Source: Leishmania martiniquensis (Eukaryota; Euglenozoa; Kinetoplastea; Trypanosomatida; Trypanosomatidae). Taken from it: a stretch of 64,000 nt of DNA. Position 1 is the stretch's first letter. The number at the start of each line of letters is the position of its first letter. Below are positions 46,306 to 57,603 of the stretch, in pieces. Both the position numbers and the translations under genes were made by a program. Location: the NCBI RefSeq assembly GCF_017916325.1, contig NC_090165.1, positions 846,001-910,000 on the forward strand, read 5' to 3'. The notes below the pieces were generated by a model. That model was not told the DNA's origin and did not search any database. It worked only from the letters and a program-made list of their open reading frames with translations.

Positions 46306-47307
46306 GGTTGGTCAAGAGAAGCCACAGACACTGCGGGAAGAAGAGCTCGTGGATAGGTGGCCAGGAGCGGGCGACTACGCAAGTCGGCGCGGGTGCAGCC
46401 GGATTCAGTTTCCGCCGAAGCTCGCAAGAACCGAGGCGAAAAGCAAAAGCAAAGGCACCGAGGATTCTGCTAAAGGAAAAAAAAGCGCAGCCGCCTCTTC
46501 CACGGTGACTTCACGTCCACGATATCTTCGAGACCCAGGAACGTATATAAATACAAGCGGGTGGTGCGGGTGTGGGGCGCTGCGCAACGAGCTTGAAAGC
46601 GACTGCAGTATCTGTCAGTGAAAACAACGTGCTGCAGCGCTATGGAGTCTTCTCGCGTCTTGTACTGCGTGAGAGAATGAGAATGATCCGGTGAGAATCA
46701 AAGCGAAAAAAAAGAGAGATGAGAGACATCATGAAGTAGTGCGATGGAGGTCGGCAGTGCCTCGCACTGAGGGAAAGAGAGAGACAGAGACAAAGAAGGA
46801 CGCGCGCGCCCAGGAGCTGAAGGAGCCTGTCCCCTGCTGCACGGGTAGGCGCACGCTTGTGTCCTTGTGGGGTGCGCGCGGGCGTGAGAATAAGCGGGAA
46901 GCATGCGCGAGGCTGCCCAGGCTATGCCATCTCGAGCAGCTGAAACTTTCACAGACAGTCGCAAAGGGCAGTATGCAATAGGTCCCGCGCCATCCTATTG
47001 AGCCTCATCATCCGCCTCCTTTGTCACCGTCCATGACGGCGCCCTTCCCTTTGAGTATGGGGTGGCTGTCTTGCTAACCCCCCCCCGGTGGACGCACGAG
47101 GTGGTGATGGGGTCGTCATCTTCTACTTTCCCCCCTTCTATTTGCCATCGCGAGCGCAACGCCTTCGTCACGCAGGAGCTGCGGAAGCACCGCAGTCCGG
47201 CGCACATGGGAGGTGAGGGAATGCAGTTAGGCGCGTGGAGAGTTCAGAGGAGCCCCAATGCGCAGACGCAAAGGCGCATGTGATGAGAACGACTCGCACA
47301 GCTTCCA
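46306..47307. other. Intergenic spacer
   Basis: No gene. A-rich and purine-rich plus strand near 46430-46485 and 46690-46800. Contains the 3' flank of the PTH2-fold gene. Confidence 0.5.
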
Positions 47308-48150
47308 CTAGGAGAAGAGCTTCAAGGAGCCCGTGATGGGCTCGAGCACATCGGACGGGGCTGGACCTAGCGCGACGCAAACGGCGTCAGTGGAATTTGC
47401 CAGCCTGTCGATCTGTGCACCTTCGGCAGCAGCTCTTTCCAAGCGCCGTAACTGGGCCATAGGCAGTCCGCGCTCCTGCGCCGCGGCAACGATGAGCTCC
47501 ATTTTTTCCTTATCAGGGCACCGTAGCGTAATTTTGCCGCAGCCAACGCGGTTCCACCACAGGTACCAGCGGCGCCAGCAATGATGATGCTGCGACTCCA
47601 CTGAACACAACGACGCTGACGCTGAGGCACTCGACACTGGACTCAGGCTTGGCTGCTTCTGGATGAGCTCGACCAACTGGATGCCGGCCGAGGCTACGAG
47701 AACAACCATTTCCTGTGTTGTAAGCTTCGGCTGCACCCCGCTGCGCACGACAAAGACCATCTTTAGCCGAAGTGCCTCCATCTGCTCGTACTCGTAGTCA
47801 GCATCGACCCTGCTGCTGTCCTCGTCGGAGGTACCAGTGGTTGTCGACTCCCAACTCCCCTTGTCGGCGGCTGTGGGGCCAGCTGCATGTGCTCGATCGG
47901 CGGCCGCAGCAGTAGCAGATGTCCTGCGCAGCTCCTCGAGCGACTTGGCGGCTCGATCTCGCCTCGACAAAGCCGACGTTGCTGCCGCCTCCTTCGGTGC
48001 CGCACGACTGCTCGTCCGCCACTGCAAAAGGGCTGTACACAAAAGCGCTAGTGCGCACCCCAGCAATGCGCCCGCCAGGCACGCTGGCGCCCACGCGGTC
48101 TCATCCAGCACAGAATCAGTGATGATAGTGGTAGTTGTGGCGGAGAGCAT
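47308..48150 (-). CDS. PTH2-fold protein with membrane anchor, active site eroded
   Basis: The protein has 280 residues from ATG 48150 (MLSATTTTII). A hydrophobic segment (22-44, LAGALLGCALALLCTALL) fits an N-terminal membrane anchor, as in human PTRH2/Bit1 of the mitochondrial outer membrane. After a low-complexity linker, residues 129-280 match the PTH2 domain: KMVFVVRS, GCGKITLRCPDKEKMELIV, ALGPAPSDVLEPITGSLKLF. PTH2 frees peptides from peptidyl-tRNA. Its diagnostic block (K-M-G-K-G-x-x-A-A-Q-C-x-H-A) is replaced by QPKLTTQEMVVLVAS, and the downstream D-A-G-R-T-Q-I reads E-R-A-A-A-E-G-A-Q-I. Loss of activity is therefore likely. A Ser-rich insert and W-rich patch (about 165-200) are unusual. 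The longer frame to 48285 begins only with GTG. Confidence 0.82.
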   Translation of the reverse strand: MLSATTTTIITDSVLDETAWAPACLAGALLGCALALLCTALLQWRTSSRAAPKEAAATSALSRRDRAAKSLEELRRTSATAAAADRAHAAGPTAADKGSWESTTTGTSDEDSSRVDADYEYEQMEALRLKMVFVVRSGVQPKLTTQEMVVLVASAGIQLVELIQKQPSLSPVSSASASASLCSVESQHHHCWRRWYLWWNRVGCGKITLRCPDKEKMELIVAAAQERGLPMAQLRRLERAAAEGAQIDRLANSTDAVCVALGPAPSDVLEPITGSLKLFS

Positions 48151-49336
48151 CGGAAGGTTCTGCGATGCGTTTCGATTGCATGTGTGAAAAGGGTGCGCCA
48201 GCAGGGTTAGCGGCAACGGTGCCAGCCTAAAACGCAGAGGCCTCACTAGCAGCAGCGTGCGCAGTAGCTGAAGACGAAAACGCACAGTGGAGTTGCTGCG
48301 AGCACGACGACTATCAGAGCTGCATCGATTCTCTCTCTCTGTTTCCTCAGCAGCTCCGCCACACGAGAGACTAACACTCCAGCGTCACTGATGTTGCCGG
48401 CAGAGCGCGCATCAGACTGCGGAAAAGGGAGAGGAAAGCACATTGGGTGAATGACGGAATAGACACCCCTCAAGAAGAGGAAAGAGGAAGGGTGCACGAT
48501 GATGTCAGCATCAGTGTGGCGTGCACTTGGCTTCGCGAAGATTTTAGAGCGACATCAAATGGCTCGACACGTCAAAGGCATTCAACTCAACACGCGACGC
48601 GCTTTGGCGGATCGCGACCACTGAGATGCGCTTGACTCCGCGTCGGCGCGCTCCTGATGCAGCTCTTCGCCGATGAGAGCCTGCAGACTCCGGCAACTCT
48701 GCTTAGAGCGCTCACTGCTGCGCCCGAGACGAGGAAGTGGGGCCTCTACACATGCAGCACTTTTCAAAAGAGATGAGGAAGAGGGAGTGCTTGTGTGTGG
48801 GGGAGGAGGGAGAGAGCAAAGAGGCGAGACGACACCCACACACAGTCACACACCCACACACACACAAACAAGAGGCCGAATTGCCCTAATCGCCTGCCTC
48901 ACGTCGTTTCCTCCAGCACAGTTGTGTATTCCCCAATTTCTCAGCACTCTAACGAAGTTGCTGTCGCTCGAGGTCGGCACGATAGCGGCCGCAGAGCGTT
49001 TATGGTTTGGTTCACGTTGCTAGCGTTTTTTGGGGGGAGGGAGCGGGGTTGAAAGTGTACAGATGCGCCTTCTGGTTGCCCTCCTCACCGCTCCACGGAA
49101 GGCAGCGAAAAGAGGACGAAGAGGGGCTCTTGACCTGACGCTGGTGTGCGCCGACACGGTTCTTTCCTTCGCTGCTGTACGCCCTCGACATTCGCCGCGA
49201 TACGGGGATAACAACACAGGGAGAGAAGGATAGAGGCACGCTGGAGCTCCGCAAGGCAGTCAAAAGATGCACTGCTGATGAAGAGCATACGTCATTGCTA
49301 CGCTGGCGCTTTCGTTGCGGTCAGAAGCTGCCCACA
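48151..49336. other. Intergenic spacer
   Basis: No gene supported. A possible trans-splice site is the sense-strand GCGTTTTAG at about 48236-48244. ACAC repeats lie at about 48836-48870. Contains the 3' flank of the 1220-residue gene. Confidence 0.5.
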
Positions 49337-52300
49337 TCACTTCGTGCAGCTGCGGTGCCTTCTCAGAAGGATCCCGGGCGACATCTCGTGCACAGGGCGC
49401 AGCGTGCCCAGCGTGGGCGGTTCAGAGCGCAGCGCTGTCACGTGCGTCACATTCTTCCTTTCCAGCTGTTTTGCCCCTTCACGCGCTGTCGTCGGACGAG
49501 CGCCAGGCGACGCACGTGCCTCGCCGGTGTCCCTGCCGCGCGGCGTGCGGTTCTCAGCCGCGTGCATATTGTTTTCATTGACAGGATTCACGCGAGCGCC
49601 TTGGCGCACAGCTACCGTGTGGGCAGCGCCAGCGGAAACAGTCGGTGGCGGTGGTGGCGCACGCGGTGAGGTCAGGCTCTGCTTGCTCAGGGAAGTCGGT
49701 GCTACACTAATGCTCTGAGTTCCACGGGCGCTCGTATGCCCAGCCAAGCGCTTTGGCCAGACCGTCTGCAACGCCAGTGTCTGCATTCGCTTACAATTCA
49801 CAGAAGTAAAGACCTTCGTTGACTTCGCGTCGGCGGCAATGCGCGGTCGCGGCTCCGTTGTGTAGAGCTCGGCCGGCGTGGCAGGTTTCGTCTGCGTTGG
49901 CGTTTGTCGTGCACTACGCACCGGTTCCCCAGTCGGCGGCGACGGCATTGCAGCAGTGGACGGTCGCCCAGGAGGTGTGATCCGATCATTGCGAGGGGAA
50001 CGGAGCCCTCCCGTCGACGACACGCGGCGGTAAACCCTCGGTGACATGGGAAGGCGCAGCTGACCCGGGAGCGGACGAGCTGCGTTGAGGCATCGCAGCA
50101 CCTCAGGTTCCGCACAAGTTACGCGTGGACTGGAAGAGTCGCCGGAGAAACGCGGTGAGGTGCTGGACGGTCTCATGTCGGCTTTCCGTGCGGGTTCCGG
50201 CTGTCCTGCATCATTACTCGCATGAGGCAGATTGCGCGTGTCAGACATCGTTGCCACGGCGCGCAGGGGCGCTACGGGCCCACGAGTCAGCTCCAAAGGC
50301 AGCGGCTTCGCTGAGAGTGCCGCCGTCGGCTGCTGCACCTTCGTTTGTTGTACGAACAGCTGGGTCGATGAGGATGCTGGGCCGCGGCTTCTCTGTGTGC
50401 GCGCTGAGGCCGTCGACGTTCTCGCCGAGCGCTGCTGCTGTCCGACAGCACCGGCCCCTTGATTTCGAGCGGCGATCGAGCCTTCTGCACATCGAAGTCC
50501 AGCCCCAACGGTAGAATGTCGGCTCGAGTTGCCGCCGCTCCTGGCCGTTACCGTGGCCATTACCTTTGCTCCCGCCGCCAACCAACGCGCGTTCGCAGTT
50601 GCTTTGACGGCAGCTGCGCGCACTCCCCTCGCTGCGATGCCTGCGCCCACAGGATAAGGGGCTGTCTTCGGCAAAGCCACCCCTTTGCCAGCCGCATGTG
50701 CCGCCGGGCTCCGCAGTACTACGCCCACTGACTCGCGGCTCGATTCCTGCATCCGTGTCATCGGCGTGCCAGCTGAGTCGTTCGAGATGGGTGTCTTCTC
50801 GCAGAGAGTATGGCTGACGGCACGACACCAACAGGGTGACGGCGGCGTGGGCTCTGGGCTCTCGCTCACACGGCGAGTGCTTTTCATCGCTGCGCCATTG
50901 GGCGCCGCCGCCAGACTCGGGGGGGTACAGAGGGTTACACCACTGCCGCCGTGGCTCGGACCTCCCGCAGAGCCGGAAAGCAGTGTGCTGCTTCGTCGAG
51001 TAGTCGGCCGGTGATTGTCGGCGGCCACGGTCGCCCTCGGTGAGTAGAGAAAAGAGCTGAGGGCAGCCGGGGAGGGCGTCATCGCGCGGGGCCTCTCCCA
51101 TGACACCCGTGCGGCAAGGTCTCGACCGGAACTGGCGTGGGGCGGCGTGGAGAGAGAGAGTGCCTGCTGCCGCTGCTCTCGTCGACGACGCTCTGCTTCT
51201 TGATGCAGACGATGAATCTGAGCTCGCCGTCGTTGATTTTGCATTGCGAGGCTCACCACGTTCTCTAAGAGTCTCTCCCGCAGCTGGTCAGGAGACGCGG
51301 GTGATTGAGAGGCTGCCAGGGGCTGTTGCGACTGTGGAGCCGCCGTTGTCGAGCGCGAGTGCTCGCGCGGCGTTCGGGCTTCGCCATTGGGTGTTCGAGC
51401 GCTGCGTGGGGACGGAGGCTTCCGAGCGCTGTTGACTCCTCGCCCACTCGCGGATGGACGGCGGCCTTGCATGAGGTACGCGCTCGGCTTCACCTCAATC
51501 GGAGATGTCAGCGAAGGCGCGCCGTAGAACTCCTCCTCGTCCTCGGAAGGACTCGGTGAGAGGGTAGTCCTCGGGTTGCGTCCCTGCGCACACACCGGCT
51601 GAGGCCGTGGCGGCAGTGGGGCGTTCTTACGACGGTGCCGATTCACCAGAAGCTGTTCGTTGCGCAGCGCAGCTTGATGAAAGGCGATCTTGTCTTTGAG
51701 AGACATCTGCCGAGCGAGGCCAGGGGTTTCCTTCGTACTGTCGCGCTTGTCCGCCGCACTGCGTGAGCTTTCAGTGCTGTTGTTTACCAACGAGGCAGTC
51801 AATGGTGTGTTGGGCGTGGAGAGAGACGGAAAGGTTTCGACAATGGCGGTCTTCGCCTGGTCTTCAACCACGATGCCACCCTTCCCGACGGCGCAGCGAG
51901 AATGGGAAGACGGCGGCGACGCTGCGTTCGCTTGAGGCTCGAGCGTCCCCCCTGCGGCAGTGGAAGCCGAGTTCATGATATTTTCATCCGTCGTATGAAA
52001 GACTGCTGATGTGCCGTCTGCATTGCTGTCTGAGGGTCGCCTCGCACTGGTACCGTCAGTGTCCGTCATCCCTGACGGAGACGCGCCCGCATTTTCGAGC
52101 GAGGCGTTGGCGTCCGTCACTGAATTCTCGTGAGGCGGCTCGTTGGCTTTGTCGACGGATAAAAGATTTTGCCCCGTCGCGCCGTGACGGAGCAGATGAG
52201 CGCGGATGCGGTCAACTGTCTCACTCACCAGCTCCTCGACACGATTTGCCGGCATGAGGGTGCTCCCTTGCTGCGTGTCCGTCGAGATGTGCAGCTGTGC

Positions 52301-52999
52301 GAAAGAAGAATGCAGGATCCACTCAAGGTCAGCCACAAACGCCGCTGGGTCGAAGGAGGCGACACTGTCATCGCTGAGCAGCAGCCAATCGCTCACCACC
52401 CACCGCGATGGCTGCCGCGCCTCCGAGGCGCCATCGCGGACGATAAGCAGCTGTTTGATTGCATCAGAGCTGAGATTACCGTGCGGAGGTAGGCTGGCAC
52501 TCGCGTAGCCGAAAGCCTCCACGGTGTTCAGAATCTCTAGAAAGACGCGCTCCTCCATCACCCCCCATCCGGATCGGATGATGTCACCAAGTGAGAGCCC
52601 AGAAAACGCGTCCACACTCGCCACGTAGGTGTTACCAGTAGACGGCTGCTCTTGAATGTACACGTCAATCGGCAACGCAACACACTGTGGCACCGCGCAG
52701 TGGGCGGCGGCCGTCAGAAGTGCATTGATCCGCTCCTGCTGTCGCTTGATGAGAGCGAGGTCGTTTGATGATAAGTTGCGGCCAGCACCAGTGGCAGCGG
52801 CACCGCTGGCGAGCTCCTCCGCTTCCAGGTGAAGCTTCCGACTTCGAATTTCATACGCGCCACCTGTCATCTTGTCCTCAGCGCAGAAGCGTGGGCCATT
52901 CTTGCTCTCGTCAGCCTCACTCACGCAGCTGCGTACCGTCAGGAGTGGAAACAGATCATGGTCGATACTGCTATGGGTGGCTAGCGAGCTCTTGAACAT
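49337..52999 (-). CDS. Large low-complexity protein with kinase-like N-terminus
   Basis: The protein has 1220 residues from ATG 52999 (MFKSSLATHS). Residues about 100-240 look like a decayed protein kinase C-lobe: YVASVDAFSGLSLGDIIRSG (125-144), helix EERVFLEILNTVEAFGYAS, then HGNLSSDAIKQLLIV (173-187) in place of the catalytic HRDLKxxN, and RWVVSDWLL (199-207) in place of DFG. The catalytic Asp is missing, so this would be a pseudokinase. The rest is disordered and rich in Ser, Pro, Ala, Thr and Arg, with many SP/TP sites and a Gln/Arg coiled coil near 585-625. The long basic-Ser region suggests a cytoskeletal or scaffold protein, which is inference. The frame extends upstream to 53308 through a pyrimidine-coded, hydrophobic low-complexity segment that I exclude. 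Confidence 0.78.
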   Translation of the reverse strand: MFKSSLATHSSIDHDLFPLLTVRSCVSEADESKNGPRFCAEDKMTGGAYEIRSRKLHLEAEELASGAAATGAGRNLSSNDLALIKRQQERINALLTAAAHCAVPQCVALPIDVYIQEQPSTGNTYVASVDAFSGLSLGDIIRSGWGVMEERVFLEILNTVEAFGYASASLPPHGNLSSDAIKQLLIVRDGASEARQPSRWVVSDWLLLSDDSVASFDPAAFVADLEWILHSSFAQLHISTDTQQGSTLMPANRVEELVSETVDRIRAHLLRHGATGQNLLSVDKANEPPHENSVTDANASLENAGASPSGMTDTDGTSARRPSDSNADGTSAVFHTTDENIMNSASTAAGGTLEPQANAASPPSSHSRCAVGKGGIVVEDQAKTAIVETFPSLSTPNTPLTASLVNNSTESSRSAADKRDSTKETPGLARQMSLKDKIAFHQAALRNEQLLVNRHRRKNAPLPPRPQPVCAQGRNPRTTLSPSPSEDEEEFYGAPSLTSPIEVKPSAYLMQGRRPSASGRGVNSARKPPSPRSARTPNGEARTPREHSRSTTAAPQSQQPLAASQSPASPDQLRERLLENVVSLAMQNQRRRAQIHRLHQEAERRRREQRQQALSLSTPPHASSGRDLAARVSWERPRAMTPSPAALSSFLYSPRATVAADNHRPTTRRSSTLLSGSAGGPSHGGSGVTLCTPPSLAAAPNGAAMKSTRRVSESPEPTPPSPCWCRAVSHTLCEKTPISNDSAGTPMTRMQESSRESVGVVLRSPAAHAAGKGVALPKTAPYPVGAGIAARGVRAAAVKATANARWLAAGAKVMATVTARSGGNSSRHSTVGAGLRCAEGSIAARNQGAGAVGQQQRSARTSTASARTQRSRGPASSSTQLFVQQTKVQQPTAALSAKPLPLELTRGPVAPLRAVATMSDTRNLPHASNDAGQPEPARKADMRPSSTSPRFSGDSSSPRVTCAEPEVLRCLNAARPLPGQLRLPMSPRVYRRVSSTGGLRSPRNDRITPPGRPSTAAMPSPPTGEPVRSARQTPTQTKPATPAELYTTEPRPRIAADAKSTKVFTSVNCKRMQTLALQTVWPKRLAGHTSARGTQSISVAPTSLSKQSLTSPRAPPPPPTVSAGAAHTVAVRQGARVNPVNENNMHAAENRTPRGRDTGEARASPGARPTTAREGAKQLERKNVTHVTALRSEPPTLGTLRPVHEMSPGILLRRHRSCTK

Positions 53000-55900
53000 G
53001 ATCGTCTCACCAGGCGATCTCTGATGCGCAGGTATGAGAGAGCTTGTGAAGGTGCTTGTTAGTTTGTGTGTGTGTATACACGTGTGTACCTGTGAAAGGG
53101 AGCGCGGAAGGAAAAGGGGGGGCTCTAAGGAGAATCGTTTGTTGCGTTGAAGGCTCTTTGGCGAAGACCATGTCAAACACAGCTCAGTAAGCGAAAAAAA
53201 GCAAAAAAAAAAAGAGATCGCGCGTGCAAACAAATACACAAAAGAGAAAACAACGGGGAGAAGAGAGATCACAATGTGCGAAAAGGTGCGACACACACAC
53301 GCATGCACACCTAAGGAAGAGCACGTGAGCCAAGTCGTCCGGGGAAAAAAGAAAACGGATCCAGAGCGTCAAAGGGAAGCGGAGAACAACGGGAGGAAAG
53401 GAGGTAATAAGGGAGCAGTAATCGGCACGACAGCTACCGAGCCAACAAAGACGCCAGACGAAGAAGAGTGAGCAGCGATGGCCCCAACAGTCTCTACGAA
53501 AGGACGACAGCGAGGAAAGCGGAAGAGGGGGGTGGGGAGTGGCCGGCCACCAGCCGCCAGTGCACAACAGAGATGTCGAGCGGTGTGAAAGAGAAGAAAG
53601 GAAGGGGGAATGGATAATGACGCCGATCTTAGGCAAGCAGAGACGTGTGGGAGGGTGTTGAAATGTCAACCGAGATGCGCCGAGGTGAGAGACACGAAGA
53701 TGACAGCAAAAGGCTCTGCACCGAGACACACTCCTGCTTGACTTGCGGGGACTGTGTGCGAAACAGAGGAGCCGACGAGCGGTGAGAGGAGGGGTTGAAC
53801 AACAACGAAAGCGCAGCAGAACCAAAAATGCACGAGAGGGAGAAAGGAGAGAGAGAGCACGCAAGAAAAAAGTGACCAAGATTGAGGGCAGCAGTAAATG
53901 CGCGAAAGGTGGAAGAGGGAGTCGGCAAGAACAGTGGGCCCCGCGTGCCGACGCGTCACAGCGAGTTTTAGGTACTTCGGTTGTGCTACAGTGCTTCTTC
54001 TGCGGCTGCCGCAGATGGCGGCTGAAGGAAAAGGGGGAGAGAAAAGGCACTGGCAGACAAGAAGAAGTGTGAGCTGGGACAAAAACGAGCACGGCGGCCT
54101 CTCCTTCTTGCTCGCCTATCGCACACACGGAAAAAAAACAGTGGCTGTTGTAGATGTCGATGTCAAATACCCCTGCCACTTCGATAGATGAGATCAAAAA
54201 AAAAAGGGGTAGTGCACAGAGAGAGAGAAAGAAGGCGGACAAGCGATGTATGAGGAGTGAGAACGCACACACACACAAGCGGAAAACCCAGTAGGCAGCC
54301 GAAAGAAATAAAAAAGAATGCGCCTGAGCGTACCCGTCTTTGTTACTTGACTTCGTTTTCTATAACGATGCGAGAGAGAGGGGGGCAGGGGCGGAGAGAG
54401 GAAGGGGTGTGCGCACTCGGTGTGATTGAGCGACCAGAGGATACTGGGAAGAACTGTGAGAAAAAAAGGTAGGGGAGAGAGGCAATCGCCGTTTTTTCCC
54501 TTTCGTGGGTGGCTTTGATGAGCACAAAGAAAAAAGAGCGACCTCAATCACAGACACACGCGCGCCGGCAAGAGAACACAGGCCCACAGAAGAGGCAAGG
54601 AGCGGCCCTCTTTCCCCTTCTAGTCTCCAGAATGAAATATCGCGTACGGTGAGCGGAAGCGAACGTGGATACCGGGAGGCAATGTGGCGGGGCTCGTTCG
54701 TGGAGCGTAAGCGTAAACGTACATATGAGGCCTACAGCGCAAGAGACACCAGCAGGCAACAACGCAGAGAGAAAGGGGCGCCTGAAAAGGTGCGCTACAG
54801 AGCACTAGACGAGTGCGATGGTAGCAATAGCCGGGGGAAAAAAAGAACAGTACAGACGGCGACGGAAACGGCGCGGCTGCTCTGGATGAGGTGTCACTCA
54901 CCCTCTCGTCGGCGTGGCGAGTACTCTCGGTGAGAAGAGGGGACAGAGTGGGGGGGAAGAAACGAGCTACCTTGAGGAGTGGAGCGGAGATGACGGATGC
55001 GTCCACTCATGGGGAAAAAAACGAGAATAATTTGTAGAGGAGGATGCGTTGAAATTTGGTGCGGCGCAGAAGAGTGAATGGCACAACGAGAAGGAAAAAA
55101 GGGGGAAGAGCGCAGCGGAGAGATTAAATAGAGGTGATTAGTGAGAAAGAGAGCGATGAGTACGAGTGTCGCGACTGCGTCCTCGTCCTCCCTCTCTCTA
55201 TCTAAAGCAACAATGCGGTCAGGCAATCATTTCCGTGTCTTCTGATTGCGGCGTAGCGCCATCAACGCCCCGTCTTGATTCCTGTTAGTGGAGAGCCTTG
55301 CGCCGATCTAACCGTGTGGGGCTCTCTACACCTCGCACCACCTGCCCGCAGCGCGGCCCCCCCCCTATCTGGCCCACCACGGGTGTGGAATATTTCGGGT
55401 ACGCCGCGTCGGCTGCCGGGTGGCGGCGGGCAACGTCGCCGCGTGCCCGCTCTTTTCTGTTTATTTTTTTTTCGTTTGCTTGTCTGCTTTGGTTCTCCTC
55501 ATCGAGAGGGATGTGCGATTCTCGCACGACTCTTCCGTCGTTCGGCGTGTGTCCGCCTCCACCTCCTCCACACGCGATGTGAGATAGAGAAGACGGCGGA
55601 AGAAGAGGAGGGGGGAGGGGGAGAGGGGCTCCGTTGCAAAGGGGCTCGCAGAAAACAACAACAAGAGCCAAGAGAGAAACAGAAGTATGAACTGTAGCTC
55701 GGCCATGCGCTACCGGCATGCGACAAGTTACTCAACAGAGGAGGTTCCAGCTAGGAGGCTAGGTACGAAAGAGTAACTAAAAAAGGCGTAGAAGAGCGAG
55801 AGGGGAGGGGGGCGTGAGGGGGCAAGGAAGAAAACGGGCTACCAGACAAGGGAAATGAGAGCCGACGTAGACGACAAAGAGGGAGAGGGAGCCGGCCCAG

Positions 55901-57603
55901 GCCAGGAGAGGAGAACGCCGCGAAACGGCGCACGCGTCGCGACCACCACAGAGGAAATCAAACGCAAAAAAAAACGAAGTGGCAACATGAAAAACGAAAG
56001 AGAAGACGAACTTCACGGAGAGTCGGCTTGCTTCGTTCAGAGGCCGAAGACACACACACGCACACACACACATACGCCGAAATAAAACGAGGAAAAACGG
56101 TGCGGTGGTCAGTCTTGTAGTAGTGTACGCCAAGGGGAGAGCGAGAGAGACAGACAGCCGGAGGCTACATGGTTTCACGAATAAAAAAAGGGGGGAGGGA
56201 GGGAGGGAGGGGGAGCAGATGAGGGTCCCACGCAACATAGAACGCGCATGCGCACAGAAAAAGAAGATAGATACGAAGATCACTGCTTTCGACGCAGAAC
56301 TATAACCAGGGGAAGGGGGGAGGAGGGGGTGGTAGTAATGGGAAGCTGTGTGGCAAAACATGAGGAAGCGCGCGACAAGAGACAGAGACATCCCCAAGCG
56401 AGGCCACAGTGGGGAAAGGATCCAGCAAAGAGTCGAGCGGGGGCAGCGCCGAAAAAGAAGCAAGCAAAAAAAAAACGAAAAAAAAAAACAACAACGGATT
56501 GCACAAGCCAACGCTCTCATTACACTCCACACACTCGCAAAAATGGTACCGAGAGAAAAGACACAGACGAGCACGCGCAAGCAGGAACTGGAAAGGGCGA
56601 CCAATCTGAAGTAGAAAGCAGGCAGGCAAGCAAGCCCGCATAAGAGAAGCTGTGCTAACGGGGGATGCCGGATGGAAAGAGGTATACAAGGTAGGTTGAT
56701 CATTCGGGAACGAGGTGAACAAGGAAGCGAAGGAGAACAAGAGAGAGAGGGGGGAGGGAACGTGTGGCGGCGGTGGAACAGGGCTATACAGAGGAGCTGG
56801 ACATCATTGGATGAAAGGGAAAAAAAAGGAGAAAGAGAGACGGAAAAAAAAAACAGCCAACCAGCGAACCAGCCAACCGAGGACACACACACACACACCG
56901 ACAGAGAGAGAGAGAGCGGCGAGAAAAGAGCGGAGACACCAGGAAAGTCAAAGTAGACAGGAGAAGCGAAATACACTCACACTCACTCACGCGCGCACAA
57001 AAAAAGAAAAAAGGCGAATTTCGAAGTGAATGAAGAAAACACACGACAGGAGATGAGCACGTCAAACACCGGCGAAGAAAGGGAAGGGGCTCGGTGATCA
57101 TAAGCAGAGAGGGAGGGGGGACGTGAGCAGCCATTCGAGAGCCTGCAGAGACAGAAAGAGATAGAGAAGGGGGAGGAGGAGGGGGATGTGGGGCTAGACG
57201 AAGCTGAGGGGAGAGACAGAGGTGTTGCGGGCTGGAAATGCAGTACAGGCAAAGAGAGTGGCGGTACAGGGACATCTGCTTGTCACCCGCGGTTCCTCTT
57301 GTGTGGCGTGCCAAGAGACCAGAGACACGCACCATGCGCTTGCGCGGTCGAGCAGTACATGCCATCGCTTATTCGTATTTTCGCGAACCGACCTCGGTGC
57401 AACGCAGCTGCCTCCTCTGCCGTCATCCTTCCAAACAAAAATGCACGCGCTTGTCGAGAAACACGCTTCCTTCCACGCACTCCTCTTCCTCCGCCGCACC
57501 CCCCCATAGACTTGCTTTTCTTTCCACGCCTACCTTTCGGCGTCTCCGCACTCTCTCCGAACACAGGCACGCTACTTCTCCGCTCACGTTGCGAAGCACG
57601 CCT
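53000..57603. other. Longest spacer (4.6 kb), strongly purine-skewed plus strand
   Basis: No gene recognised despite many open frames. Most of 53.1-57.2 kb is purine-rich on the plus strand and thus pyrimidine-rich on the transcribed strand, with A-runs near 53190-53212 and 56466-56490, GGGA tandems near 56190-56215 and CA/GA repeats near 56885-56915. The final ~300 nt (about 57280-57600) switch to pyrimidine-rich plus strand. It should contain the very long 5' flank of the 1220-residue gene and the 3' UTR of the TPR gene. Confidence 0.55.

Noticed and set aside
53184..57365. Several minus-strand frames of 100-400 codons
   Set aside because: Their composition (Leu, Ser, Phe, Cys, Pro) is that of translated polypyrimidine tracts; no motif or homology.
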